NCBI GenBank assembly: GCA_031431235.1
Contig: JANPDA010000276.1
Location: forward strand, 1 to 16,512
Direction: 5' to 3'
DNA length: 16,512 nt
From: JANNSW01 sp031431235
GTDB taxonomy: Bacteria > Pseudomonadota > Alphaproteobacteria > Rhizobiales > Hyphomicrobiaceae
The position numbers and the translations under genes are program-made. Below the pieces are notes generated by a model, which saw only the letters and a list, made by a program, of their open reading frames with translations, was not told the origin of the DNA and ran no database searches. Below are positions 1 to 6,519 of the stretch, piece after piece (the first letter of the stretch is position 1; each line of letters begins with the position of its first letter).

Positions 1-45
1 GCAGGCGAAGCGGCCCCCGCGGAAGGCGAGCAGGCGCCGCAGTAG
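1..45 (+). CDS. 3' end of an unidentified + strand gene
   Basis: Frame 1 is open from the window edge to a TAG at 43-45 and reads as an Ala/Glu/Pro/Gln-rich tail (AGEAAPAEGEQAPQ). The composition is that of a low-complexity C-terminal tail, and the stop is followed directly by a strong inverted repeat, which fits the end of a real gene convergent with hspQ. Only 14 residues are visible, so no family can be assigned. In related bacteria a gene of the invasion-associated locus B family can sit next to hspQ, but nothing here proves it. Confidence 0.45.
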   Translation, partial: AGEAAPAEGEQAPQ

Positions 46-60
46 ATTTGCGGGAATGGT

Positions 61-105
61 GGAGTAGGGAGTACGGGAACCGCCTTCTGGCCTACTCCCT
101 ACTCC
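61..105. terminator. Perfect 13-bp inverted repeat between convergent genes
   Basis: GGAGTAGGGAGTA (61-73) is matched exactly by TACTCCCTACTCC (93-105) around a 19-nt loop. It fills the gap between the + strand stop at 45 and the hspQ stop at 111-113, so it can act as a transcription terminator in both directions. There is no clear U-tract on either side, so it is not a classical intrinsic terminator. The GGGAGTA units are direct repeats within each arm, which also fits a small dispersed repeat. Confidence 0.5.
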
Positions 106-110
106 CTCCC

Positions 111-452
111 TCAGTGCTTCTCCACGAACAGCGCCTGATAGCTGCCGTCGCGCTGCGCTTTGAACATCTCGTTGATCTGCGGGTGACGCAGCGGCTTGCC
201 CGACTTGTCGGGCAGCAGGTTCTGCTCGGAGACGTAGGCGACGTACTCCGTCTCGTCATTCTCGGCGAGCAGGTGGTAATAAGGTTGGTCCTTGGCGGGG
301 CGTACGTCCTCGGGGATCGACAGCCACCATTGCTCGGTGTTGTTGAACACCGGATCGATGTCGAACACGACGCCGCGGAAGGGAAAAACCCGGTGATGCA
401 CGACATCGCCGATGTTGAACTTCGCCCGCCTGCCTGAGGTCTTGCTGGTCAT
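111..452 (-). CDS. hspQ: Heat shock protein HspQ (YccV-like hemimethylated-DNA-binding domain)
   Basis: A 113-residue protein with the full HspQ/YccV-like pattern: KFNIGDVVHHRVFPFRGVVF near residues 11-30, DIDPVF at 31-36, a WW pair at 42-43, QPYYHLLAEN at 56-65, YVSEQNLL at 73-80, and the Pro-His of the C-terminal helix near 90. The length is normal for the family. In enterobacteria HspQ is a small cytoplasmic heat-induced protein that binds hemimethylated DNA and acts as a Lon specificity-enhancing factor; the role in alphaproteobacteria is inferred. The ATG at 450-452 is chosen because the conserved region begins ten residues later and GGCGGA lies just upstream. A sigma70/sigma32-like promoter lies at about 485-515. 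The gene converges with the partial gene at the window start. Confidence 0.93.
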   Translation of the reverse strand: MTSKTSGRRAKFNIGDVVHHRVFPFRGVVFDIDPVFNNTEQWWLSIPEDVRPAKDQPYYHLLAENDETEYVAYVSEQNLLPDKSGKPLRHPQINEMFKAQRDGSYQALFVEKH

Positions 453-484
453 CGCGATCCGCCGGTTACGCTCATCCTACCGTG

Positions 485-515
485 ATATTAGGCTTGGCGC
501 GGCCAACGCTGTCAA
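485..515 (-). promoter_or_regulatory. Candidate promoter of hspQ
   Basis: On the minus strand TTGACA (510-515) is followed after 19 bp by TAATAT (485-490), about 33 bp before the hspQ ATG. Both hexamers are close to consensus but the spacer is long. An RpoH-type promoter is an alternative, because alphaproteobacterial RpoH sites share the TTGAC core. This is a visual match only. Confidence 0.4.
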
Positions 516-623
516 CGGTGATGTCGCCGCTTGCGTGCCGGAGGTTGACCGACCCTGCGGTCTGCTCCAAACGTAGCGCAGCTCCGGCTGTTGCGCCGAA
601 GCCTTGATCGAGGGAGTTGCCTC

Positions 624-920
624 ATGAGAAAACTCTGTGTTGCCGGATTGGCGCTTGCCGCCACCATGGGTAGCGGTTTGACCGACGCCCACGCCGGATG
701 TGTGACGAAGGCGGCGCAGGCGACGGCCGGGACTGCCGACAGCGCCAAATGGTTCGCCCTCGAGACGATGGTGCAGTCGGTGAGCTGGGGCCTCTGGCCG
801 AGCTTCCTGCAGGATGGCTCGGTGCCCGGCTACAAGATCAGCAAACAGCAGTACAAATGCACGCCCGGCGGCGACGGCGTGACCTGCATCGGCCATGCCA
901 CCTTCTGCAAGACCGGCTGA
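624..920 (+). CDS. Small exported protein with four cysteines, function unknown
   Basis: A 98-residue protein starting at ATG 624, chosen over an in-frame start further upstream because GAGGGAG sits 8 nt before it and a signal peptide begins there. Residues 1-24 form a signal peptide: Arg-Lys, a hydrophobic stretch (CVAGLALAATMGSGL), and AHA as the likely cleavage site. The mature part, about 74 residues, has Cys at 26, 79, 88 and 95, enough for two disulfides in the periplasm, and a Trp-rich middle (KWF, SWGLW). I do not recognise a family. It stands alone, divergent from hspQ and upstream of the TetR gene, with no sign of an operon. Confidence 0.6.
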   Translation: MRKLCVAGLALAATMGSGLTDAHAGCVTKAAQATAGTADSAKWFALETMVQSVSWGLWPSFLQDGSVPGYKISKQQYKCTPGGDGVTCIGHATFCKTG

Positions 921-1009
921 GCCGAGCGGCCGCGCCTCGCCCCCCGGGCCGGCGCTGGAAGCCACTGGAAAGGCAGAGCTTTGGCAACTTTGCCCCACGC
1001 GGTCGAGCC

Positions 1010-1023
1010 CGCTGGCGCCAGCG
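1010..1023. repeat. 14-bp perfect palindrome upstream of the TetR gene
   Basis: CGCTGGCGCCAGCG is self-complementary over 14 bp and lies in the 216-bp gap (921-1136) between the small exported protein and the regulator. It has no loop, so it is more plausible as a protein-binding site than as a hairpin, but in GC-rich DNA it may be chance. The rest of the gap shows only the promoter-like hexamers listed next. Confidence 0.25.
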
Positions 1024-1060
1024 CGAACGAATTGTGATCCGTATGGGGATGGCCACGCGG

Positions 1061-1089
1061 TTGACACGGGAAGACAATTTCACTAAACG
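1061..1089 (+). promoter_or_regulatory. Candidate promoter of the TetR regulator gene
   Basis: TTGACA at 1061-1066, a 17-bp spacer, and TAAACG at 1084-1089 form a fair sigma70-like match about 48 bp before the ATG at 1137. Just downstream TTCA (1094-1097) and TGAA (1103-1106) form a short dyad that could be an autoregulatory operator. Transcription here is inferred. Confidence 0.4.
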
Positions 1090-1136
1090 TATGTTCAATC
1101 AACTGAAGCCGCAAACATGAATGATTGCAGATCGTT

Positions 1137-1784
1137 ATGGCTCGTCATCCACAGAGCGCTGCACTAAAGCTCCGCATTGTGCGCGGCGGTGCTGGCACGC
1201 TTGCGCGGCGTGACGAGATCCTGGCGGCGGCGATCCGAGTGATCGCACGCGACGGGCTGTCGCAGACGACGCTCGAGAAGGTGGCCGAGCTCGCCGGTAT
1301 TTCACCCGGCACGGTGACGTTCCATTTCGCCAAGAAGGATGCGCTCCTGCTTGCCGTGCTCGATCGCGTGTCCGACGAGTTCGAGCGGGCGCGGCGTGCT
1401 GCCATCACCGGTGCTGGCGGGGATCCGGTCGCGGCGCTCGGCGCACTGGTCGCGGCGACGTTCGACCCGGCCGTCTCCGACCCGGACAGAGTGGCCGTCT
1501 GGTACGCGTTCTGGGGCGAGGCGAATGCGCGCCGGATCTATCTCGACCGGGTCGGCAGCCTCGACAAGTCGAACCTTGCCGACCTGCTCGGCCTCTGCCG
1601 GCAGCTGATCGATGAGGGCGGCTATGCCCATCTCGATGCCGAAGCCGTGGCGATCGCGCTCGCCGGGCTGATCGAATATCTCTGGCAGGGCATCCTGGTC
1701 GACGGCCCGCGCTTCGATCGCCGGGCTGCGATCCGTCAGGCCCGTGCCTATCTCAGCGTCGTGTTCCCACGACATTTCGGCTGA
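1137..1784 (+). CDS. TetR/AcrR-family regulator, BetI-like
   Basis: A 215-residue one-component repressor. Residues 25-70 carry the TetR helix-turn-helix: RRDEILAAAIRVIARDG, then TTLEKVAELAGISPGTVTFHF, with the recognition helix at about 55-63. The C-terminal half (FDPAVSDPDRVAVWYAFWGEA at about 109-129, then helices with LIEYLWQG) resembles the ligand domain of BetI, the repressor of choline-to-betaine genes. ATG 1137 is preferred; a TTG at 1125 would add four residues, and neither start has a strong ribosome-binding site. The gene is co-directional with the Rieske oxygenase that starts 108 bp downstream, so it probably controls that gene and perhaps the convergent operon. The effector is unknown; a quaternary amine or related compound is inferred. 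Confidence 0.85.
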   Translation: MARHPQSAALKLRIVRGGAGTLARRDEILAAAIRVIARDGLSQTTLEKVAELAGISPGTVTFHFAKKDALLLAVLDRVSDEFERARRAAITGAGGDPVAALGALVAATFDPAVSDPDRVAVWYAFWGEANARRIYLDRVGSLDKSNLADLLGLCRQLIDEGGYAHLDAEAVAIALAGLIEYLWQGILVDGPRFDRRAAIRQARAYLSVVFPRHFG

Positions 1785-1839
1785 GGCCTCCCGCGGGGGC
1801 GACCCTTTTAGTGTGTGAGTTGAGTTCCATTCGTCCCTC

Positions 1840-1866
1840 GATCCGGACCTGGAGGTCGACCGGATC
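1840..1866 (+). promoter_or_regulatory. Inverted repeat in the leader of the Rieske oxygenase gene
   Basis: GATCCGG (1840-1846) and CCGGATC (1860-1866) are exact complements across 13 nt, with ACCT...AGGT partly continuing the symmetry inside. The site ends 26 bp before the oxygenase ATG and about 55 bp after the TetR stop, a natural place for an operator of the upstream regulator. A leader-RNA hairpin is the alternative. Confidence 0.35.
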
Positions 1867-1892
1867 AGGCGGACGAGCAACGGAGAAGAACA

Positions 1893-3122
1893 ATGCAAAT
1901 CCTCGAACAGACTGTCTTGGTTGACGCCGCCGTGGCGCTGATCGGCAACGAGTCGATCTACAGCGGCCCGGGCGAGACGGACGGCTTGCCGGGGTGGACC
2001 TATCGGAGCGACGCACTGATCGAGCTCGAGTATGAGCGCGTGATCCTGCCGTCCTGGCAGTTCGCCTGCCACATCAGCCAGGTTCGCGAAACCGGCGCCT
2101 ATGTGACGCTCGACCTCATCCGGGATTCGATTGCGGTCGTGCGCGGCAAGGACGACAAGCTGCGGGCCTTCAAGAATGTCTGCCGCCATCGCGGCTCGCG
2201 CCTGCTCGATGGCTCGGGCAAGTGCAAGGGCTCGATCGTGTGCCCCTATCACGGCTGGACCTATGGCCTGGACGGCGGTCTGAAGGCGCTGCCGGCCAAG
2301 CGCACTTTTCCCGGCCTCGATCTGGCCGACCACAGCCTCGCCGAGGTCGAGCTCGAGGTGTTCTTCGGACTCGTGTTCGTGCGGGTCGCCGGCAATGGCG
2401 GGCCGAGCGTCGCCCAGATGTGGGGACCTTTCCGGGACTTGCTGAAGCCCTACCACATCGAGCAGCTGCAGCTCGCCGAGGTCGGCATCCAGACCGAGGT
2501 CTGGCGTTGCAACTGGAAGACGGCGATCGACAACAACCTCGAGAATTACCACGTGCCGATCGGGCATCCCGGCTACGAGCGCATGCTCGACTACGATGCC
2601 CAGGGGCAGATGAATGCGCATGGCGTCGCCATCAGCGACGCGGTGCACAAGTCCGAGCTCTCGACCAATTGGACCGAGCGCAACTATCAGCGGCTCGCGC
2701 CCCAGGTGCTGACCGATCTCGAGCCCAAGAGCCGCCGCACCTGGCTGTTTGCAACCATGCCGCCCAATATCGGCATCGACGTCTATCCCGACAGCATGGA
2801 CGTGTTCCAGATCCTGCCGCGCACGGCCGAGACCTGCTTCGTGCGCTACCCCGTGTTCAAGCCGCGTGACGAGCGGCGGGAGGCCAAGGTGCTGCGCTAT
2901 CTCAACCTGCGCATCAACCGGCAGGTCAGCGCGGAGGACCGCGAGTTGTGCGAGCGGGTCCAGCAGGGATTGGGCTCGCATGGCTACAAGCCGGGGCCGT
3001 TGTCCGATCTGGAGGTCGCGATCACGGATTTCCACAATCGCATCCGCCAGGTGATCCCAGAGACACGGCTGGCCGAGCCGCCGGAGCACCTGCGGCCCGG
3101 CTCGCGGCGGGCAGCGGAGTAG
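1893..3122 (+). CDS. Rieske non-heme iron oxygenase, alpha subunit (CntA/GbcA-like)
   Basis: A 409-residue terminal oxygenase subunit. The Rieske [2Fe-2S] site is CRH at 97-99 and CPYH at 117-120. The mononuclear iron site is in DNNLENYHVPIGH: His220, His225, and Asp349 in SAED as the probable carboxylate ligand. The residue three before His220, which links the Rieske and iron sites, is Glu217. Most ring-hydroxylating enzymes have Asp there, while carnitine oxygenase CntA and glycine-betaine oxygenase GbcA have Glu. This suggests, without proving, attack on a quaternary or N-methyl amine instead of an aromatic ring. GGAG at 1882-1885 fixes the ATG. No small subunit, ferredoxin or reductase lies in the window, so electrons must come from a partner encoded elsewhere. 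The BetI-like gene is upstream and a solute-binding protein downstream. Confidence 0.9.
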   Translation: MQILEQTVLVDAAVALIGNESIYSGPGETDGLPGWTYRSDALIELEYERVILPSWQFACHISQVRETGAYVTLDLIRDSIAVVRGKDDKLRAFKNVCRHRGSRLLDGSGKCKGSIVCPYHGWTYGLDGGLKALPAKRTFPGLDLADHSLAEVELEVFFGLVFVRVAGNGGPSVAQMWGPFRDLLKPYHIEQLQLAEVGIQTEVWRCNWKTAIDNNLENYHVPIGHPGYERMLDYDAQGQMNAHGVAISDAVHKSELSTNWTERNYQRLAPQVLTDLEPKSRRTWLFATMPPNIGIDVYPDSMDVFQILPRTAETCFVRYPVFKPRDERREAKVLRYLNLRINRQVSAEDRELCERVQQGLGSHGYKPGPLSDLEVAITDFHNRIRQVIPETRLAEPPEHLRPGSRRAAE

Positions 3123-3166
3123 GGCCGCACGCATGTGCCGAAGAAGGGCATGGACAGGGGGAGCAG

Positions 3167-3382
3167 GTGAGGCTTGGGGTGAATGCCGCATTGGCGCTGG
3201 TGCTGGCCGTGCTCGCTGCCGATCCTGCCGCACGTGGGCAGGAAGTGCGAGCCCCGACACCGAAGGACTCCTGCGGCTGCACCGGGGCCATTCGTGCTCG
3301 CCAGGTCAAATGGAGCCGGATCGTGCGGCAAGCCCTCGATCCCGCCGCAGCCCGGCGGCGGGGCATCGTCGTGACAAAGTGA
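3167..3382 (+). CDS. Possible tiny exported protein (71 aa), unrecognised
   Basis: A GTG at 3167 with GGGGGAG just upstream opens 71 codons ending at TGA 3380-3382. The product has a signal-peptide shape: an Arg at position 2, the hydrophobic run NAALALVLAVLAADPAA, and a possible cleavage near ARG-Q. The remaining ~47 residues are basic with a CGC motif near the middle. It fills the otherwise empty 382-bp gap between the oxygenase and the solute-binding protein, in the same orientation. The high GC content makes chance open frames common, and overlapping frames are open too, so it may not be a gene. No family is recognised. The rest of the gap (3383-3504) holds a TTGCATGCAA palindrome and no other clear feature. 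Confidence 0.35.
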   Translation: MRLGVNAALALVLAVLAADPAARGQEVRAPTPKDSCGCTGAIRARQVKWSRIVRQALDPAAARRRGIVVTK

Positions 3383-3398
3383 CTCGCTCGTGACGCCA

Positions 3399-3408
3399 TT
3401 GCATGCAA
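3399..3408. promoter_or_regulatory. TTGCATGCAA palindrome upstream of the solute-binding protein gene
   Basis: A perfect 10-bp palindrome about 97 bp before the PotD-like start. Ten bases (ATTGCATGCA, 3398-3407) recur exactly in the MarR-GST intergenic region at 14783-14792. It may be a regulator site, though a 10-mer match in 16 kb can also occur by chance. Confidence 0.25.
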
Positions 3409-3504
3409 AACTTCGGGAGGTGCGGAGACTTTTTATTGGCGCACCCGGCTGCGACGGCGATGCGAGCAGGGTGGTCGAGACGCTAGCAGAGGAGAGGACG
3501 ACGC

Positions 3505-4617
3505 ATGACCAGGACCACCGGGAGGCCCGCCATGGGCCGTGGCCTTTCTAGGCGGCATTTCAACCAGCTTGCAGCCGCTGCCGGATTGAGCGTCGTCACG
3601 CTGCCGATGATGGGCCGCCGCGCGAGCGCCGCACCCAACCTCACGGTATTCGAGTGGTCGGGCTACGAGGCCGAGAACCTGCACCCCGAGTTCACCGCCA
3701 AATACGGCGGCTCGCCCAGCTTCTCGCTCTACTCGGAGGAGGAGGAAGCCTTCCAGAAGCTGAAATCGGGCTTCAAGGTCGATCTCTCCCATCCCTGCAC
3801 GCTGTCGATCCGGCGCTGGCGCGATGCCGGCCTCATCAAGCCGATCGACACCAGCCGGATCCCGCGCTGGAAGGACATCCCGCCCGCCATGCTCACCTTC
3901 CAGGGCATCCAGTTCGAGGGCAAGTACTGGCTGGTGCCGATGGACTGGGGCAACTCCACCATCGTCTACCGCGAGGACGACCTCCCCAATCCCAAGGCGA
4001 GCTACAAGGCCTTGCTCGACGAGGGCGTGAAGGGCCGAGTCTCGATCCTCGATTCGGTCGACGAGGTGTTCTGCTTTGCCGCCGGCGTCGTCGGTTTGAA
4101 GAGCCATCTGGAGCTCTCCGACCAGGAGATGACGGCCTGCGCCGAGGTGCTGCGCGCGCTCAACAAGCAGGTGCGCTTCTATTGGTCCGATTCGGCCCAG
4201 CTGCAGCAGGCGTTGGTCAGCAAGGAGGTGATCGCCGCCTGGTGCTGGAACGACACCTACTTCCTGCTGAAAGGCCAGGGCGAGCCGGTCAAGTTCATGT
4301 TCCCCGAGGAAGGGCTGTCGAGCTGGGCGTGCGGCCTCGCGTTGAATGTGGGCGGGGGCGGCGACGAGCAACAGGCCTATGATTATCTGAACGCGATCCT
4401 CGCGCCCGAGGTCGGCAAGGTGTTGATCGACGACTGGGGCTACGGCCACGCGAACGCCGAGAGCTACAAGCTTTCCACCTCCGCGCTCGCCAAGGAGCTC
4501 GGCATCACCGGCGACGTCAACAAGTTCATCGAGGGCACGCGCTTCCAGGGCGAGATCGAGCCCGAGCGGCGCGAGAAGATGATCAAGATCTGGGACGAGG
4601 TGAAGCTCGGGGGCTGA
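3505..4617 (+). CDS. PotD-type extracellular solute-binding protein with Tat-like signal
   Basis: A 370-residue periplasmic binding protein of the spermidine/putrescine-type ABC transporter family. The N-terminus has the twin-arginine form SRRHFNQLAAAAGLSVVTLP at 15-34, followed by a likely cleavage at ASA-AP near residue 42. The mature protein opens with NLTVFEWSGYEAENLHPEF, equivalent to the first strand and helix of PotD. Later VPMDWGNSTIVYRED and the AYDYLNAIL region match conserved family segments. Length is normal. ATG 3505 is fixed by GGAGAGG at 3491-3497. The ligand is not readable from sequence; polyamines, amines and other small molecules are all known for this family. No permease or ATPase gene lies nearby, so it either borrows a transporter or its partners lie outside the window. 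It converges with the SHMT-like gene. Confidence 0.87.
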   Translation: MTRTTGRPAMGRGLSRRHFNQLAAAAGLSVVTLPMMGRRASAAPNLTVFEWSGYEAENLHPEFTAKYGGSPSFSLYSEEEEAFQKLKSGFKVDLSHPCTLSIRRWRDAGLIKPIDTSRIPRWKDIPPAMLTFQGIQFEGKYWLVPMDWGNSTIVYREDDLPNPKASYKALLDEGVKGRVSILDSVDEVFCFAAGVVGLKSHLELSDQEMTACAEVLRALNKQVRFYWSDSAQLQQALVSKEVIAAWCWNDTYFLLKGQGEPVKFMFPEEGLSSWACGLALNVGGGGDEQQAYDYLNAILAPEVGKVLIDDWGYGHANAESYKLSTSALAKELGITGDVNKFIEGTRFQGEIEPERREKMIKIWDEVKLGG

Positions 4618-4627
4618 GGCGCGGAGT

Positions 4628-4648
4628 GGGCGAGCGCGAGGATCGCCC
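4628..4648. terminator. Weak hairpin between convergent genes
   Basis: GGGCGA (4628-4633) pairs with TCGCCC (4643-4648) across 9 nt in the 46-bp gap between the solute-binding protein stop and the SHMT-like gene stop. The 6-bp GC-rich stem has no U-tract, so termination is only suggested by position. Confidence 0.3.
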
Positions 4649-4663
4649 CATTCTCGAGGAGCC

Positions 4664-6022
4664 TCACGCCGGCGGCAAACCGTTCTCGAAGCAGTAGAAG
4701 AGCGTCGGGAAGTTGCGGCGGAGTGCGATGGCGTCCGGCTTCACCTGCTCCGGGGCCTCGCCTTTGACGACGACGCGGGCGATCAGCTCGGCGATTCTCT
4801 CCATCTCCCGCTCCTGCATGCCGTAGCGCGTGACCTCGATCGTGCCGATCCTGAGGCCGCCCGGAAAGTTCCAGTCCTCGGGCTTGTCCGTCGGGATCAG
4901 GTTCTTGTTGACGATGATGTTGGCGCGCTCGAGCTTTTGGGCGTTGTCGAGGCCGCGGCCGAATTTCCGCACATCCGCGATCGCCTGCTGCGTCGTCGTG
5001 TAGCCCTTGTGGGCGCACAGCATCGGCACGCCACGCTCGTCGAGGGCCTTGGCCAGCGCTTTTGCATTGCGCACGATCTGCCCCATGAACTCGCGGCCAA
5101 AGGCGATCGCCTCGGCTGTCGCCATCGCCAGCGCCGCCACCCGGTTGACCTGATGGGTCGCTGCCCAGACCGGGAACACGGCCGTCGTGACGGGCATGGT
5201 GAGATCGGGATCGTCCCAGACGATGATGCCCGACTGCGGGCCGGAGAAGGTTTTTCCCGCCGACCCCGTCATGATGTCGGCGCCCTCGCGCAGCGGGTCC
5301 TGAAATTCGCCCCCGCCGATCAGACCCAACTGGTGGGCGGCATCGAAGTAGAAGCGCCCGCCCCAGTCGGCGATCACGTCCTTCATGGCGCGAACCGGCT
5401 GGGGAAAGAGCGTCATGGAGAGACCGAGTGCCACCAGAGGCGTGCGCGTGGCGCGGGCGACTTTGGCGAAGGCGTCGACATCGACCACCAGCTCATGGGG
5501 GTCCATCGGGATGTCGACGACCTTGCGGCCCATGGCGCCGGCGGGACCGTCGTTGCGGTTGGAGGAATGGCCCCCGGTCGGTTGCGCGGCGGTCATCACC
5601 ACATCGCCCGGCTTGGAGAGCGCCGTATAGACGACAGCGTTGCCGATCATGGAGGCGCACATGCGGTGGTCGGCGTAGTTGCAGCGCCAGTACTGCTTCA
5701 TCAATTCGACGCACAGCGCTTCCACCTCGTCGATGTGGCGAGTGCCCGCGAACCAGCGGTTGACGGGTCCGATATGGCCCTCGGCGGCACGCGTACCGAT
5801 CTCGGAGCCGAGCAGCGCACGCACCGCGGGCGAGGTCGGCGCCTCGGGCGCGAGCAGGTTGATGCACTGCTCGCCCCGCCAGTCGGCGTTGCGCTTGACG
5901 GCGGCCTCCACCAGCCGCCCCATCTCGACCGGCTCGGCGCAGGCATCGATCAGCTTCCTGGCGGCCGCGAGCGCGCCGACGTCATGAGCCTCGAACCGGT
6001 TGGGCTTCAGGGCATCCGTCAT
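4664..6022 (-). CDS. Divergent serine hydroxymethyltransferase-like PLP enzyme
   Basis: A 452-residue fold-type-I PLP enzyme of the SHMT family. Conserved features by alignment to E. coli GlyA: Glu81 in AAEGH (GlyA Glu57), His152 in TGGHSS (His126, stacking on PLP), Asp227 and His230 in FDAAHQLG (Asp200, His203), Lys257 in AGKTFSGPQ (Lys229, Schiff base) and Arg391 in GLRIGT (Arg363, carboxylate). Differences: the TTTTHK box is MTGSAGK, so the His before the lysine is Gly, and the GlyA Tyr55 and Tyr65 positions are Ala and Phe91. It is therefore probably not the housekeeping GlyA but a paralogue for another amino acid, such as an aldolase, transaldolase or alpha-substituted-serine enzyme. ATG 6022 is chosen because GGAAGGA lies 6 nt upstream; a TTG two codons earlier has no room for one. 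Only 2 nt separate it from the GNAT gene, so it is the last gene of the BKACE operon. Confidence 0.83.
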   Translation of the reverse strand: MTDALKPNRFEAHDVGALAAARKLIDACAEPVEMGRLVEAAVKRNADWRGEQCINLLAPEAPTSPAVRALLGSEIGTRAAEGHIGPVNRWFAGTRHIDEVEALCVELMKQYWRCNYADHRMCASMIGNAVVYTALSKPGDVVMTAAQPTGGHSSNRNDGPAGAMGRKVVDIPMDPHELVVDVDAFAKVARATRTPLVALGLSMTLFPQPVRAMKDVIADWGGRFYFDAAHQLGLIGGGEFQDPLREGADIMTGSAGKTFSGPQSGIIVWDDPDLTMPVTTAVFPVWAATHQVNRVAALAMATAEAIAFGREFMGQIVRNAKALAKALDERGVPMLCAHKGYTTTQQAIADVRKFGRGLDNAQKLERANIIVNKNLIPTDKPEDWNFPGGLRIGTIEVTRYGMQEREMERIAELIARVVVKGEAPEQVKPDAIALRRNFPTLFYCFENGLPPA

Positions 6023-6024
6023 CG

Positions 6025-6510
6025 TCAATCCTTCCTTTGGGCGAGCGCCCGCATCGGCCCGGTGTCGAGGGAATAGTGGATCTCGTTGTCCTTCCGGCGG
6101 AAACCGAAGCGCTGATAGAACCTCTCGGCACCCCCATTGCCGCGCTCGACCTCGAGGCGGATGAAGGTCGCCCCTTCAGCCAGACCCGCGGCGGCGGCTT
6201 CTGCCAGCAGGTTCTCGCCAAGATGGAGAGAACGGGCGGCAGGCCGGACATAGAGGTCGATGACATGAAGGCCGCGGCTGTTGCGCCAGGTGGAGAAGAG
6301 GACGAGCGACAGGCAATAGGCGAGGAGCGTGCCGCCGGACTCGGCGACGAGCAGACGCAGCAGCGGAGCCGGGCCGAACAGGTTCGAGGCTAGCTCCGGT
6401 CCGCTCGCCTTGGGGACTACCCCTGCTCCGGTATCGCGAGCGAGCTCCCGCACCATGACGGCGACCGCGTCGCAGTCCTCCAGGCGCGCGGGGCGAATGA
6501 CAGGGATCAT
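6025..6510 (-). CDS. GNAT-family N-acetyltransferase
   Basis: A 161-residue GCN5-related acetyltransferase. It opens with IRPARLEDCDAVAVMV (motif C/D region), has the beta4 strand HVIDLYVRP at 82-90, the pyrophosphate loop ARSLHLGENLL at 92-102, and motif B with LEVERGNGGAERFYQRFGFRR at 119-139. The usual first Gly of the R-x-x-G-x-G/A loop is His96, while the second, Gly98, is kept. It transfers an acetyl group from acetyl-CoA to an amine; the acceptor cannot be read. GAGGGG overlapping the BKACE stop serves as ribosome-binding site. It lies 9 nt after BKACE and 2 nt before the SHMT-like gene, so the three are probably co-translated. A link to an amino intermediate of the same pathway is inferred. 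Confidence 0.87.
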   Translation of the reverse strand: MIPVIRPARLEDCDAVAVMVRELARDTGAGVVPKASGPELASNLFGPAPLLRLLVAESGGTLLAYCLSLVLFSTWRNSRGLHVIDLYVRPAARSLHLGENLLAEAAAAGLAEGATFIRLEVERGNGGAERFYQRFGFRRKDNEIHYSLDTGPMRALAQRKD

Positions 6511-6519
6511 GCCCGCCCC

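Noticed and set aside
1302..3260. A 652-codon open frame on the minus strand opposite the TetR and Rieske genes
   Set aside because: It is a GC-rich antisense shadow: no recognisable domain, low-complexity composition, and it overlaps two well-supported genes completely.
3399..3437. A promoter from TTGCAT (3399) and TTTATT (3432)
   Set aside because: The spacer would be 27 bp, far outside the usual 16-19.
4937..6076. A 379-codon open frame on the + strand opposite the SHMT-like gene
   Set aside because: It is antisense to a clear PLP enzyme and has the His/Arg/Gly-rich composition of a shadow frame.
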